From Rhodobacterales bacterium 52_120_T64 (GTDB taxonomy: Bacteria > Pseudomonadota > Alphaproteobacteria > Rhodobacterales > Rhodobacteraceae), in the NCBI GenBank assembly GCA_002162875.1, contig MABA01000024.1, forward strand, positions 248,001-312,000: 64,000 bases of DNA. Direction: 5' to 3'. Both the position numbers and the translations under genes were made by a program. Positions 8,843 through 18,988 of this stretch are shown here, piece by piece; the stretch's first letter is position 1; each line of letters opens with the position of its first letter. The notes beneath the pieces are model-generated. The model ran no database searches and was not told the DNA's origin. It worked only from the letters and a program-made list of their open reading frames with translations.

Positions 8843-10261
8843 ATGGGAATTGGCAGTATCACAGACACAATCGCGCGCGCGGTGGAGGATGCTTCGGACG
8901 GCGTGACCGAAGTGTTCCAGCCAGTCATCCGCGTCGGTGTTACTGGTCTGTCGCGGGCTGGCAAGACTGTGTTTATCACTTCGCTCGTGGCGAACTTGCT
9001 TGACCGAGGTAGGATGCCGCAATTGCTGGCAGCTTCCGAAGGGCGGATCGTTTCGGCGTTTTTGCAACCCCAACCCGATGATACAGTACCGCGGTTTTCG
9101 TTCGAAACGCATTTGGCGGCGTTGACCGGCGCCACGCCGCATTGGCCAAATTCCACACGGGCGATCAGCCAACTGCGATTGTCGTTGAAGGTGCAACAAA
9201 GCGGTCTGATGGCCGGAATGCGCGGACTGAAGACGGTGCACGTAGATATTGTAGATTATCCCGGTGAATGGCTGCTGGATTTACCGTTGCTTAACCAGTC
9301 CTACTCCGAATGGTCTACGCAAGCGCTGGAGCTGGCGCGCTCTAGAGGTCGTGCATCGCAAGCTGCTGGATGGCTTGCGCAGCTAGAGACGAGCGATCCG
9401 ACCGCAGAATTACACGAGCCCGAAGCGCAAAGACTGGCGCAGGGCTTTACCCAGTATTTGTCCGACAGTCGCGAGGCGGGATTTTCTGCATGCGCCCCTG
9501 GTCGTTTCCTGCTGCCCGGCGATCTGAAAGGTTCGCCGGTGTTAACTTTCTGCCCGTTGGAGCGCCCAGATAAACCCCGTTCCAAAATGCTGTACGCGGA
9601 ATTCGAGCGCCGTTTTGATGCGTATAAACGCAAAGTTGTAAAGCCGTTCTTCCGCGACCATTTTTCTAAGATCGACCGCCAGATCGTGTTGGTTGATACT
9701 TTGGGCGCAATTCACGCGGGCCCGCAAGCGGTGGAGGATTTGCGTGGTGCGATGGGCAACATTCTGACTAGTTTCCGCCCCGGTAAGAACACTTGGTTGT
9801 CGAAAATAATGCGCAAACGAGTTGAAAAAATCCTGTTTGTTGCAACCAAATCCGATCACCTGCATCACACGCAACACTCGCAATTGACTGCGATCATGCA
9901 GGCAATGCTACGCGACGCCAAAGATCGCGCGGATTTCAAAGGTGCGAAGACCACCGCCATGTCGATTGCAAGTTTGCGTGCGACCGTCGAGCAGACGGTG
10001 ACGCATCAGGGCCATCCACTCGATCTGGTCCGCGGCACTTTGCTGGAAACCGGCAAAGTCGCGGCGATGCATGCGGGCGAATTACCAAGCGACCCGGCAC
10101 ATTTGTTGACCCCTGCAAGGCAAGGCGCGACCGAGTGGCTGGAGGGGGATTTTGATGTAATGCGCTTTGCGCCCCCGGTATTGACCCGAAAACCAGGGGA
10201 TGGTCTGCCACATATCCGGCTCGATAAAGCCGCGCAATTCCTGATCGGAGACCGTTTATGA
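8843..10261 (+). CDS. ycjX: YcjX-family P-loop protein
   Basis: A 472-residue member of the YcjX/DUF463 family, cytoplasmic GTPase-like proteins of unclear function that in enterobacteria are linked to stress response. The P-loop G-L-S-R-A-G-K-T lies near residues 33-40. [10 protein letters not shown] looks like the G3 region, and V-A-T-K-S-D-H matches the N/T-K-x-D base-recognition motif. GAGGGG precedes the ATG at 8843; a TTG codon directly before it is unlikely to be used. The stop overlaps the ycjF start in ATGA, so the two are translationally coupled. Confidence 0.92.
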   Translation: MGIGSITDTIARAVEDASDGVTEVFQPVIRVGVTGLSRAGKTVFITSLVANLLDRGRMPQLLAASEGRIVSAFLQPQPDDTVPRFSFETHLAALTGATPHWPNSTRAISQLRLSLKVQQSGLMAGMRGLKTVHVDIVDYPGEWLLDLPLLNQSYSEWSTQALELARSRGRASQAAGWLAQLETSDPTAELHEPEAQRLAQGFTQYLSDSREAGFSACAPGRFLLPGDLKGSPVLTFCPLERPDKPRSKMLYAEFERRFDAYKRKVVKPFFRDHFSKIDRQIVLVDTLGAIHAGPQAVEDLRGAMGNILTSFRPGKNTWLSKIMRKRVEKILFVATKSDHLHHTQHSQLTAIMQAMLRDAKDRADFKGAKTTAMSIASLRATVEQTVTHQGHPLDLVRGTLLETGKVAAMHAGELPSDPAHLLTPARQGATEWLEGDFDVMRFAPPVLTRKPGDGLPHIRLDKAAQFLIGDRL

Positions 10262-11247
10262 GTGAAGAAACCAAAACTCGTCGTGGCCCGGTGGTGATCG
10301 ATATCGATTTGCCCGACGCAGAATCTCCGCAAGACGCATCGCCTGTGCCTGAACCGGAAGGTCGTGCGATGCAACAGGTAACGAAGATAGCCGCACATAA
10401 AACCGGTTGGCTGGGGCGGTTGTTTTGGGGCGGAGTTACGGCGCTCGTCGGAATGATGATCTCGGTTGCGGTGTGGGATTTCGTGGACGGGCTTTTGGTG
10501 CGAAATGTGTATCTTGGGCAGTTCGCACTCGGGCTGTTGGGATTGATTGCGTTGGTATTGTTGATTGCGTTGCTACGTGAGCTAGTGGCGCTTACCCGGT
10601 TGTCAAAAATCGATGCGCTGCGCCATGAGGTGGCCGATGCCTCGATCGGCGACAGCTTGCCTGCAGCCCTGAAAGTTACGAAAAAGCTCGATAGTTTTTA
10701 CATTTCGCGTGAAGAACTGCGCTGGCCGCGACAGACTTTGACCGAGCATCAAGGCGACATTTTTGATGGTTCTGATCTTATCGACCTGACCGAACGCCAA
10801 TTGATGGCACCGCTGGATCAAATGGCCGTGAGAGAGATTCAAATTGCAGCACGCAACGTTGCTGCGGCAACGGCTTTGATACCGGTGGCTATGGCCGATG
10901 TTCTGGTGGCGTTAACCACGAATGTGCGCATGGTGCGCCGCATCGCGGAGGTTTACGGTGGTCGCGCCGGAACGCTCGGGTCGTGGCGGTTGCTGCGTGC
11001 GGTCGCCACGCATCTGCTGGCTACGGGCGCTGTATCAATTGGCGATGATATGATCGGTTCGGTCGCGGGCGGTGGGGCATTGTCGAAAGTCTCGCGCAAG
11101 TTTGGCGAGGGGGTTATTAACGGCGCGTTAACCGCAAGGGTTGGTCTTGCCGCGATGGAGGTTTGTCGCCCCATGCCGTTCAATACCTTGAAACGCCCCG
11201 GAGTGTCCGGCGTTTTGAAACACGCTTTGGCGGGTATGTTCAAATAA
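10258..11247 (+). CDS. ycjF: YcjF-family membrane protein (DUF697)
   Basis: A 329-residue YcjF/TIGR01620-type protein. After a charged N-terminus of about 45 residues come two transmembrane helices (about 55-75 and 85-105), then the DUF697 region with a further hydrophobic stretch near 195-225 (A-A-A-T-A-L-I-P-V-A-M-A-D). It overlaps ycjX by four bases (ATGA). The constant pairing of the two families indicates a joint function at the inner membrane, but what that function is remains unknown. Confidence 0.9.
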   Translation: MSEETKTRRGPVVIDIDLPDAESPQDASPVPEPEGRAMQQVTKIAAHKTGWLGRLFWGGVTALVGMMISVAVWDFVDGLLVRNVYLGQFALGLLGLIALVLLIALLRELVALTRLSKIDALRHEVADASIGDSLPAALKVTKKLDSFYISREELRWPRQTLTEHQGDIFDGSDLIDLTERQLMAPLDQMAVREIQIAARNVAAATALIPVAMADVLVALTTNVRMVRRIAEVYGGRAGTLGSWRLLRAVATHLLATGAVSIGDDMIGSVAGGGALSKVSRKFGEGVINGALTARVGLAAMEVCRPMPFNTLKRPGVSGVLKHALAGMFK

Positions 11248-11312
11248 GTTGGATTGATTAATTTTTCATTAAATTATAGTTCTAACGGCATTGATATTTA
11301 AAGGATATTGCC

Positions 11313-14036
11313 GTGGAATACGTTCTATTAGCACTGACAGCCGCTGCGGTTGCATTTGTATTACCCATTTTCTTACTATTCCGAACACATAAGATGAAAG
11401 CACAAATCGCGGCGTTGGAAACTCGCGTTCAAGGGTTGATCGGTGAGGCCATCACTCCCGAAAAGCAACCTGTTCCGCAAGAGGACAAGCCGGCGGTTCA
11501 TCAGTCTTGGGCGCCGCCCGAAGACAGGACGAAAACCCCTGTGGACGCTCAAAATCAAGACGTCCCCAAGCAGATTGTCCCTGCGCAGCAGCCAAGAGAA
11601 CCACGCAAAACTTTCGTTTTCAAACCGGGTTCAGGCGAAAAAATTGTCGCTTGGATACAGAAAAACTGGTTCTTTGCGGTGGCGGCGGCCTCGTTGGCAT
11701 TGGCAGGGGTTTTCCTTGTGCAATATGGCGTTGACAACGGCCTGCTTAGCCCGGCGTTGCGTGTGACAGCGGCAATTATCTTCGGTGTGATCCTGATCGG
11801 TGCGGGCGAATACGTGCGCAGGAAATTGGGCCGTGACGAGGAAGGTTCTTTCGCGTTGCTCCCGTCCGTATTCTCTGGTGCGGGGCTGGTTTCAATGTTC
11901 GCGGGCGTGATTTCAGCGCGGATGATGTACGGGCTTATCGGGCCAGAAGTAGCGTTTGTCGGCTTAGGTTTGACGGGCGCATTGGCCGTGATTCTTGGTT
12001 GGTTTTATGGACCGTTGCTTGCGATTGTTGGCGTGTTTGGCGCCTTGGCCGCACCGTTTCTGGTCGGTGGCGAAAGCGAGAGCAGCCATTTCCTTCAGTC
12101 CTATTTTGCCGGAATCGCAGCGGTTGCATTGACGATTGATGCGATCAAGCGCTGGGCTTGGTTGTCGGCACTAGGGTTGATCGGGGCGTATTTGGCGTCG
12201 GGGCTGCTATACGCTGCGAACAGTTACGAGCTGTACTTCATTGCGTTCGCTATACTTGCGATGGTGCTATCGGTCGTAATTCCGATGCGAAGTCTGACGC
12301 CAAAACATGTGGGCCCGCGCGTTTTGAAGCTGGATTGGCGGAAGAAATCCGAGGGCGACAAACCTGAAGACCGGAAACATTCGGAGTTTCCGACTCGATT
12401 GGCCGCTGGTGCGATCATTGCCTCCTCGGTGTTCGTCGGCATGGCATATGTGACAGCTCCGTCCGTCTTCTGGGTAGCCCTTGCAGGAATCGTAATTCTG
12501 CTGGTCAGCACAATCATTTGGATGGAAGAGGCTTCCGCTTTGCGCGACATGGCGTATTTTCCTGCAGCGATCGGGCTTGGTATTGTGGGGCTTGAGGCTG
12601 GAAGTCAGGGTGACATCCAGCAAGCTTGGCTTCAGGATGCCTTGCGTCCTGAACTGGATTTTGTATCACCCGTGTTGGCGGTTCTGCTGCTCGGCGCGCT
12701 TGGGATAAGTCTGGCGTTTGCGTGGCGTAGCTCGCGCAATGGTGATCTGAAACTCGTTGATGCGGGGATTGCCGCCGTTTATGCCCCAATCGCGGCAATT
12801 ATCGCGGAGGTGGCGTGGTCGCCGAGCTACGTTCTTGGCTCTGGCAACTGGGCGATTTATCTATCGGCTATCGCGATTGCAATGACGGTACTGGCAGAAA
12901 GATTTGCGCGCAAAGACGGGGCAGATCGCTTGCGCACCGCGATGTTCGCACTCTCGGCGATTTCGATGCTAAGCTTCGTGCTGATTGTGATGCTTGGGTC
13001 ATTCGCGTTGACGTTGGCATTGGCCGTAATGGTCGCCGCTGCAGCGTGGATGGGGGCGAAATTTAATCTGCCACTGTTTGACCGGTATATGCAGGTTGGC
13101 GTGGTGACGGTGACGTGGCGGCTTATCCTCGATCCGGGTCTGTTCTGGGCTTTCGATGCGGCGCTGTGGGAATTCGCGTTGGCATTCCTTGGCGTTATTG
13201 CCCTGTTGATAGCGGCTTATTTCCTGAAACGAAAAGAGGCGCTCGTGGGCGTGACCGTAATGCTGGAATCGGCGATATGGTCGCTTAGCGGGGCGTTCGT
13301 GACCATTCTGTTGATCCGATATTACAAAGAACTTGAAACGCGTTCGGAATTTATCGAAGTCTCGTTGATCGGTCTGATCTGGCTGATTTCATCTGCAAAC
13401 CAATTATACCGTCTTCGTGGAGGGCCCGAGTTGCGGCGCACGCGTATCGCACTGGCATCGATTTACGGGGTGACCGGGGCAGGGTTCATCGCAGGGGCGC
13501 TGTTTGCGCTGAATCCTCTGTTTGTCTGGTCGGCGACTGTAAGCGGTCCATACGTGATCGACAGTCTAGCGGCGGCTTATCTGTTGCCCGGAATGCTGTT
13601 GGCCGCTGTGGCGTTCCGATTTACGCATTTGCCGTTGTTGTTGCGTAAAGGTATGGGCGTGGCGGGCGCATTGCTTGGTGCGTTTTACGTTGGTGCAGAA
13701 ATCCGGCGGTGGTGGCAGGGCGATACCCTCGCAGTTCACGGCGTGATGGACGGTGAGCTTTACAGCTATACAGTTGCGATGATGCTGGCTGCCGCAGCAT
13801 TGCTGGTGTTGGCATTCATGCGACAGTCGTCGCTACTGCGCCGTTTGGCGCTTGTGGCTGTCGGGTTGACGGTGGCGAAGGTATATCTGATCGATATGTC
13901 GGGGCTGGATGGACTGCTGCGCGTGGTCTCGTTCCTGGTGTTCGGCCTGGTGTTGATCGCGATGGCTTGGGTTAACCGGATATTGCAAAAGAACGAGGCG
14001 AAGGCGGAAGATGCACCATCAAGTTCCGAGCCTTAG
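11313..14036 (+). CDS. DUF2339 large multi-pass membrane protein
   Basis: A 907-residue protein starting with GTG preceded by AAGGA. There is one N-terminal helix (residues 3-23), then a Pro/Gln-rich linker of about 90 residues. From residue 120 on there are more than twenty hydrophobic segments. This matches DUF2339 integral membrane proteins, whose function is unknown. The C-terminal tail is short and charged. It is about 65 bases downstream of ycjF on the same strand and may be cotranscribed with it. Confidence 0.85.
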   Translation: MEYVLLALTAAAVAFVLPIFLLFRTHKMKAQIAALETRVQGLIGEAITPEKQPVPQEDKPAVHQSWAPPEDRTKTPVDAQNQDVPKQIVPAQQPREPRKTFVFKPGSGEKIVAWIQKNWFFAVAAASLALAGVFLVQYGVDNGLLSPALRVTAAIIFGVILIGAGEYVRRKLGRDEEGSFALLPSVFSGAGLVSMFAGVISARMMYGLIGPEVAFVGLGLTGALAVILGWFYGPLLAIVGVFGALAAPFLVGGESESSHFLQSYFAGIAAVALTIDAIKRWAWLSALGLIGAYLASGLLYAANSYELYFIAFAILAMVLSVVIPMRSLTPKHVGPRVLKLDWRKKSEGDKPEDRKHSEFPTRLAAGAIIASSVFVGMAYVTAPSVFWVALAGIVILLVSTIIWMEEASALRDMAYFPAAIGLGIVGLEAGSQGDIQQAWLQDALRPELDFVSPVLAVLLLGALGISLAFAWRSSRNGDLKLVDAGIAAVYAPIAAIIAEVAWSPSYVLGSGNWAIYLSAIAIAMTVLAERFARKDGADRLRTAMFALSAISMLSFVLIVMLGSFALTLALAVMVAAAAWMGAKFNLPLFDRYMQVGVVTVTWRLILDPGLFWAFDAALWEFALAFLGVIALLIAAYFLKRKEALVGVTVMLESAIWSLSGAFVTILLIRYYKELETRSEFIEVSLIGLIWLISSANQLYRLRGGPELRRTRIALASIYGVTGAGFIAGALFALNPLFVWSATVSGPYVIDSLAAAYLLPGMLLAAVAFRFTHLPLLLRKGMGVAGALLGAFYVGAEIRRWWQGDTLAVHGVMDGELYSYTVAMMLAAAALLVLAFMRQSSLLRRLALVAVGLTVAKVYLIDMSGLDGLLRVVSFLVFGLVLIAMAWVNRILQKNEAKAEDAPSSSEP

Positions 14037-14056
14037 GTTTGGCTCGACTGTGTTGC

Positions 14057-14476
14057 CTAGCTTAAGTCTGGCACGTCGCCGTATCTGGCGCGCGATTGCA
14101 CCACGCCCATTTTCAAACCGCGACCAATACGGTGGGCGAGGTTTGACCATGCTGCCGCCTGTTCGGGGCATAGTTTTTCCTTTAGCACTTCGTCAAACAG
14201 GTTTAGCCAGACGGCGAAATGTTCCGGCTCCACAGCTTCGCGTTCGCCGTGAACCTTTTGCGGATTACCGTTATAGGAGCGTTCAAACAGGATCGCATTG
14301 CGCCAGAAGGAAGCGATCTTTTCCTCGTGCGCCATCCATGCTTTTGGCAGAGGTGGTAAGCTTTGGAAGAACACTGGTGCGAGGGTTTCGTCTTCGCGCA
14401 CACGGGCGTAAAATTCGGTAACAACCACGTCAATTTCTTCTGCTGTGATGGGAAACCGTGGCGGCAGGGCGTTCAA
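14057..14476 (-). CDS. group III truncated haemoglobin
   Basis: A 139-residue two-over-two globin. F-Y-A-R-V-R-E-D-E-x-L-A-P-V-F and W-M-A-H-E-E-K-I-A-S-F-W are group III signatures, and the proximal His is expected in the later helix around P-E-H-F-A-V-W. Such proteins bind haem and O2, NO or peroxide. Translation seems to begin at a TTG that overlaps the TGA of the upstream 55-residue gene (TTTGA), so it depends on coupling. No ATG lies nearer than the middle of the fold. It converges with the DUF2339 gene. Confidence 0.85.
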   Translation of the reverse strand: MNALPPRFPITAEEIDVVVTEFYARVREDETLAPVFFQSLPPLPKAWMAHEEKIASFWRNAILFERSYNGNPQKVHGEREAVEPEHFAVWLNLFDEVLKEKLCPEQAAAWSNLAHRIGRGLKMGVVQSRARYGDVPDLS

Positions 14477-14640
14477 AACACGAACAGGAACAGAATTCCG
14501 AGGGCGACAACTGTCCAGACCAAACTGTTGAACAACGAACGCAGTAAACCAAATTCGCTTTCAGGATCGATACCCAGTTTTTTTGTCAGCAACGTGCCTG
14601 GCCAGAAGAATGCGCGGCGGATTAGATCTAGTGATTTCAT
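14473..14640 (-). CDS. 55-residue single-pass membrane protein
   Basis: A short gene that length filters would miss. AAGGAA stands before an ATG at 14640. The product starts M-K-S-L-D-L-I-R-R-A-F-F-W-P-G, has an amphipathic charged middle (K-K-L-G-I-D-P-E-S-E) and ends in a hydrophobic helix (about residues 37-55, V-W-T-V-V-A-L-G-I-L-F-L-F-V-F). The stop overlaps the TTG start of the truncated haemoglobin, so the pair is probably one unit. The family was not recognised. It may anchor or assist the haem protein at the membrane, but that is inference from linkage only. Confidence 0.65.
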   Translation of the reverse strand: MKSLDLIRRAFFWPGTLLTKKLGIDPESEFGLLRSLFNSLVWTVVALGILFLFVF

Positions 14641-14863
14641 CGGATGTTCCTTTTCGTTAGCGAGTTGCTAGCACGTTGGGCGGAGCACCGCAATTCGACG
14701 CTGGACCGCAGGCGGGCTTGCGCGTATACCGACGATTATGTGGAAAATGCTCGTGATTATCATACGAATTAGCACCCCGGCTCTGTAAAAGATGCCGGTC
14801 ACAGGCGTATGGAAATTCCACGCTACCCCACCCCAGAATTTTTCTTGATTACGGAACTGCAAA

Positions 14864-17800
14864 ATGTGCGCCGAAACACCCGATTATAAAACGACCCTTA
14901 ACCTGCCGAAAACCGATTTCCCGATGCGGGCCGGATTGCCAAAACGCGAGCCTGAGTGGCTGGCGAAATGGGCCGATATGGACCTGTACGAAAAGCTGCG
15001 CGCCAAGCCGGGCCGCGAGCCGTTTATTCTGCACGATGGTCCCCCATATGCGAACGGAAATTTGCACATTGGTCATGCGCTGAACAAAATCCTGAAGGAC
15101 ATGGTAGTGCGCAGCCAGCAGATGATGGGCAAAGACGCGCGTTACGTTCCGGGTTGGGATTGTCACGGTCTGCCAATCGAATGGAAGATCGAAGAGAAGT
15201 ATCGTGCCAAAGGCAAGAACAAGGACGACGTGCCGATCAACGAGCTGCGCGGCGAGTGCCGCAAGTTTGCCCAAGGCTGGGTTGACGTTCAGCGCGAAGA
15301 ATTCAAACGTCTTGGGGTGCAGGGTAAGTGGGATAAACCCTACCTGACGATGGACTTTGAATCCGAGGCGGTGATTGCTGAGGAATTTATGAAGTTCGTG
15401 ATGAACGGCTCGCTTTATCGTGGGTCGAAACCTGTGATGTGGTCTCCGGTTGAGAAAACTGCGCTGGCTGAAGCCGAAATCGAGTATCACGATCATCAGA
15501 GCCATACGATTTGGGTGCCTTTTGAGATTGCTAATGAGGAGGATGAAGATGCAGAGGGTAATGGCATGCTCTCTGACGAACTGTATGGACAAACCAAAAA
15601 ACCTGAAGAGTTTAAGGCTAGACTTGACCAGTGGGCGGGTGTTCGGGTTGTAATCTGGACAACGACACCTTGGACAATCCCCAGTAACAAGGCTGTGGCA
15701 TATAACCCGAAGATTTCATATGGCATCTATCGAGTTGAGGCGACCGAGGAAGAAAGTTGGACCAAAGTCGGTGATCTTTACTTGTTTGCGGACGCGTTGG
15801 CCGAAGATGTGCTGGGGAAATCCCGAGTGACCAAATTTGCACGTGTTCGTGACGTAGAGGCGAGCGAGCTTGGAAGTATGACCCTCAAGCATCCGTTTCA
15901 TGGGATCGACGGCGCTGACGGATTCTGGGACTACGAAGTCCCAATGATCGACGGCGACCACGTTACCGATGATGCCGGAACGGGCTTCGTGCATACAGCA
16001 CCATCCCACGGTGCGGACGATTACGAATGTTTTACCAAGCGCGGCTGGACCGACCGTATGACCCACAACGTTGGTGAAGAAAGTGAATTCCTTTCGCACG
16101 TCCCGTTTTTTGGTTCGGATATCAATCCGATCGGCGGGGAGGGTGTGGCACTACGTGTCTTTGACCGTAAAGGTAAAGAGGGTAAGGCCAACACCGCCGT
16201 GATCGCCAAGCTCGTCGAGGCGAATGCCCTGATCGCGCGTGGGCGGGTTAAGCATAGCTATCCGCATTCTTGGCGCTCCAAGGCTCCGATCATTTTCCGC
16301 AATACGCCACAGTGGTTTGTTGCGATTGACAAAGAACTCAACGACGGGATGGACACGCACGGCAAGACCATCCGTCAGCGGGCTTTGACCGAGATTGACA
16401 ATGTGAACTGGACTCCGAAATCTGGGCGCAATCGCCTGTATTCGATGATCGAAAACCGCCCTGACTGGGTGATGTCGCGGCAACGCGCGTGGGGTGTGCC
16501 GCTGTCTTGTTTCATCAAGCATAACGGTGATGGCACCGTTAAAATCCTGCGCGATAAGGCCGTGAATGCCCGCATCGCTGCGGCTTTCCGTGCCGAGGGT
16601 GCGGATGCGTGGTTCGCGGATGGGGCGCAAGAACGTTTCCTTGAAGGTGTGGCAGATGCGGATCAGTGGGAGCTGGTTAGCGACATTCTAGATGTGTGGT
16701 TCGACTCTGGTTCGACCCATGCGTTTGTTATTCGGGATCGCGAAGATGGCTCGCCTGACGGGATCGCGGATGTGTATCTTGAAGGTACTGACCAGCATCG
16801 TGGATGGTTCCATTCGTCGCTGTTGCAATCCGTCGGAACCAAGGGCTGTGCGCCATATCGCGGTGTGATTACGGCTGGATTTACGTTGGATGCGAAGGGC
16901 ATGAAGATGTCTAAATCCATCGGTAACACCATCGCACCGGATCAGGTTATCCGCCAATACGGCGCCGATATTCTGCGTCTTTGGGTGGCTCAGGTTGATT
17001 ACACGAACGACCAGCGGATCGGGGATGAAATCCTGAAAGGCGTGGCGGATAGCTACCGTCGTCTGCGCAACTCCATGCGGTTCATCCTTGGCAATCTGAA
17101 CGGGTTTGATGAAGCGGATCGTGTAGATGTTGCCGACATGCCGGAACTTGAACGCTGGGTTCTGCATCGGTTATCCGAGTTGGACAAGGTGGTGCGTGAT
17201 GGTTACGCCTCTTATGATTTCCAAGGCGTGTTCCAGAAATTGTTCCAGTTCTGCACAGTTGATCTGTCGTCATTCTATTTCGACGTCCGTAAGGATGTTT
17301 TGTATTGCGATGGCAATTCGATTGAACGGCGCGCGGCGCGCACCGTGCTCGATATTCTGTTCCACCGATTGACGACATGGCTTGCCCCGATGCTGTCTTT
17401 CACAATGGAAGATGTGTGGTTGCAACGTTTCCCGGGGGCGGAAAGTTCTGTGCATATGTTGGACTTTCCTGAAACGCCTACTGCGTGGCGCGATGATGCG
17501 CTGGCCGGGAAGTGGGAGGTTGTGCGCCAAGTTCGTCGCGTTGTAACCGGCGCGATCGAGATTGAACGGACAGCCAAGGTTATCGGCGCATCTTTAGAGG
17601 CCGCTCCGACGGTGCATATTCGCGATGCAGACATGCTGGCGATTGTGAAAAGCGTCGATTTCGCCGATGTGTGCATTACATCTGGTGTGTCGTTGTCTAA
17701 CGATCCGCTACCGGACCGTGCTTTCCGTTTGCCGGAAGTTGCAGGCGTTGGTGTGGAATTCGAAAAAGCCGAGGGCGAGAAGTGCCTGCGCTGCTGGAAG

Positions 17801-17869
17801 GTTCTGCCGGATGTGGGCAAGCATGAACATGAAGGTGTGTGCGGACGGTGTGACGAAGCGTTGGCATAA
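14864..17869 (+). CDS. ileS: isoleucine--tRNA ligase
   Basis: IleRS charges tRNA-Ile and edits misactivated valine. The protein is 1001 residues, within the normal range (a little over 900 to about 1050). The class I HIGH signature is in [10 protein letters not shown] near residues 65-74, and KMSKS in [11 protein letters not shown] near 682-692. The CP1 editing domain has the expected T-x-P-W-T-I-P-S-N region. A C-terminal zinc-finger pair C-L-R-C-W and C-G-R-C-D is present. It is monocistronic and is followed by a strong hairpin. Confidence 0.97.
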   Translation: MCAETPDYKTTLNLPKTDFPMRAGLPKREPEWLAKWADMDLYEKLRAKPGREPFILHDGPPYANGNLHIGHALNKILKDMVVRSQQMMGKDARYVPGWDCHGLPIEWKIEEKYRAKGKNKDDVPINELRGECRKFAQGWVDVQREEFKRLGVQGKWDKPYLTMDFESEAVIAEEFMKFVMNGSLYRGSKPVMWSPVEKTALAEAEIEYHDHQSHTIWVPFEIANEEDEDAEGNGMLSDELYGQTKKPEEFKARLDQWAGVRVVIWTTTPWTIPSNKAVAYNPKISYGIYRVEATEEESWTKVGDLYLFADALAEDVLGKSRVTKFARVRDVEASELGSMTLKHPFHGIDGADGFWDYEVPMIDGDHVTDDAGTGFVHTAPSHGADDYECFTKRGWTDRMTHNVGEESEFLSHVPFFGSDINPIGGEGVALRVFDRKGKEGKANTAVIAKLVEANALIARGRVKHSYPHSWRSKAPIIFRNTPQWFVAIDKELNDGMDTHGKTIRQRALTEIDNVNWTPKSGRNRLYSMIENRPDWVMSRQRAWGVPLSCFIKHNGDGTVKILRDKAVNARIAAAFRAEGADAWFADGAQERFLEGVADADQWELVSDILDVWFDSGSTHAFVIRDREDGSPDGIADVYLEGTDQHRGWFHSSLLQSVGTKGCAPYRGVITAGFTLDAKGMKMSKSIGNTIAPDQVIRQYGADILRLWVAQVDYTNDQRIGDEILKGVADSYRRLRNSMRFILGNLNGFDEADRVDVADMPELERWVLHRLSELDKVVRDGYASYDFQGVFQKLFQFCTVDLSSFYFDVRKDVLYCDGNSIERRAARTVLDILFHRLTTWLAPMLSFTMEDVWLQRFPGAESSVHMLDFPETPTAWRDDALAGKWEVVRQVRRVVTGAIEIERTAKVIGASLEAAPTVHIRDADMLAIVKSVDFADVCITSGVSLSNDPLPDRAFRLPEVAGVGVEFEKAEGEKCLRCWKVLPDVGKHEHEGVCGRCDEALA

Positions 17870-17873
17870 CCTA

Positions 17874-17900
17874 TTTGGTGCGTGGGGACTACGCACCAAA
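17874..17900 (+). terminator. perfect 10-bp hairpin downstream of ileS
   Basis: TTTGGTGCGT and ACGCACCAAA pair perfectly around a seven-base loop, starting a few bases after the ileS stop. There is no T run on either side, so it may act as an RNA 3'-end stabiliser or a Rho-assisted end rather than a classic intrinsic terminator. Confidence 0.5.
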
Positions 17901-17977
17901 CGGACGAAAGGAAGGCCAGTATTTTGTGACAAACCAGATCTACCAGGTTGATTTGATTTCACCATGCGAACAGAAAG

Positions 17978-18325
17978 TTATCGTGAAATTAATAAGGCCA
18001 AAGCGGCTGCGCCCAGCAACGCGAGGGCTACACCATTTGAAGTTTCTTTCTTTGGGACTACTTTTACAGCCATTTTCTCCACAGAATGTTTTGCACTTAT
18101 TAGTTCACTCATTAGTTCGGGTAGGGTTAATTCAAAAGCGTCAGATATATTAACCAGCATGGCTACATTTGCCGCACTTTCTCCCCTCTCTAAGCGGGAT
18201 AAAGCGGGTTGATTAATACCCAAGCGTTTTGAGAGTACATCTTGCCCCATTCCCCTTTCTTTTCGCATTGAAACTACCACCTGTCCAAATATTGCATCAA
18301 CATGTGTAATGCGTGAAGTATTCAT
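17978..18325 (-). CDS. XRE-family HTH regulator with C-terminal membrane tail
   Basis: A 115-residue protein. An XRE/Cro-type helix-turn-helix covers about residues 13-70: G-Q-D-V-L-S-K-R-L-G, then the recognition helix N-Q-P-A-L-S-R-L-E-R-G. A hydrophobic tail at about residues 95-113 (V-A-L-A-L-L-G-A-A-A-L-A-L-L) would anchor it in the membrane. GGAGG at ideal spacing fixes the ATG at 18325; the open frame runs 50 codons further without similarity. It is divergent from the LRAT-like gene, with a palindromic site between them, so it probably controls itself and that gene. The region is AT-rich compared with its neighbours. Confidence 0.82.
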   Translation of the reverse strand: MNTSRITHVDAIFGQVVVSMRKERGMGQDVLSKRLGINQPALSRLERGESAANVAMLVNISDAFELTLPELMSELISAKHSVEKMAVKVVPKKETSNGVALALLGAAALALLISR

Positions 18326-18345
18326 TTGACATCCCTCCAAAAAGT

Positions 18346-18377
18346 ACATATATTTGAATAATAGATATATGTCTATT
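18346..18377. promoter_or_regulatory. candidate operator between the XRE and LRAT-like genes
   Basis: Two overlapping inverted repeats lie in the 91-base divergent promoter region. ACATATAT (18346-18353) pairs with ATATATGT (18365-18372). The 18-base segment 18360-18377 is a near-perfect palindrome (AATAGA...TCTATT, two mismatched positions). This is the kind of site a dimeric XRE repressor binds. No clear -35/-10 boxes were assigned. Confidence 0.5.
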
Positions 18378-18416
18378 TTGGCTTTATACAGCATAAATGT
18401 ATAGAAAGGAAGGCAA

Positions 18417-18788
18417 ATGAACACCGAATTCAAACGAGGGGACAAAATAGCGATAAATAAAGGGGTCCTCATCACTCATTTTGGCGTTTATGTTGACCCA
18501 AATAGAGTGATTGATAATTCAGCAACTTGCGGTGAAGTAAGGCGGCGGACGTTAGTTGAATTTCAGGGCGGTAGAAAGGCGTATAAAGTCCCGCATAATT
18601 CGGTGTACTCACCAAATGAAATTGTTGCACGAGCAGAAGCACAACTCGGAAAAGTATACAAGCTCTTGACCCAGAATTGCGAGCACTTTGTAAATGATAT
18701 TTTTCACGGAAAACCATTTAGCAAGCAGGTTACAACTGGTATAGTACTCACTGGTTTGGTGATTTTCTTAAAGGTAATAAAAAAATAG
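18417..18788 (+). CDS. LRAT-like (NlpC/P60-superfamily) domain protein with membrane tail
   Basis: A 123-residue protein with the hallmarks of the lecithin:retinol acyltransferase fold. The N-terminal G-D-K-I strand is followed by the catalytic His of T-H-F-G-V-Y-V (His21). The nucleophilic Cys is in the strong signature L-L-T-Q-N-C-E-H-F-V-N (Cys88). A hydrophobic C-terminal helix (about residues 103-119) ends in Lys residues, like tail-anchored LRAT/HRASLS enzymes. The family includes phospholipid acyltransferases and thiol hydrolases; the substrate here is unknown. AAAGGAAGG precedes the ATG. It is divergent from an XRE gene that is also membrane-tailed. Confidence 0.82.
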   Translation: MNTEFKRGDKIAINKGVLITHFGVYVDPNRVIDNSATCGEVRRRTLVEFQGGRKAYKVPHNSVYSPNEIVARAEAQLGKVYKLLTQNCEHFVNDIFHGKPFSKQVTTGIVLTGLVIFLKVIKK

Positions 18789-18808
18789 CAAACTGTAGGT
18801 GGGTGAAG

Positions 18809-18906
18809 ATCAAGATGCAGGGGTTGTGGCGTTATGGGGCACTGCTGCGATATAACAGTTTTCAGCTACGAAAAAAGAGGTGTTCGGGTGAAACCTGCAC
18901 CTTGAT
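18809..18906. repeat. 13-bp inverted repeat, 72-bp spacer
   Basis: ATCAAGATGCAGG at 18809-18821 is the reverse complement, with one mismatch, of CCTGCACCTTGAT at 18894-18906. It could fold as a long stem-loop RNA or be the ends of a decayed small element. Confidence 0.55.
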
Positions 18907-18988
18907 TTATCAGTGATGCTCGAGGAGGCCGTGTGGGCCATGATTTTGGTGCTTCGGGTTAGAAAACACCTGTTACTGTGACGACGGA

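Noticed and set aside
11313-14036. frameshifted or split transporter
   Set aside because: The frame is open over all 907 codons and the helix pattern fits DUF2339 as a single protein.
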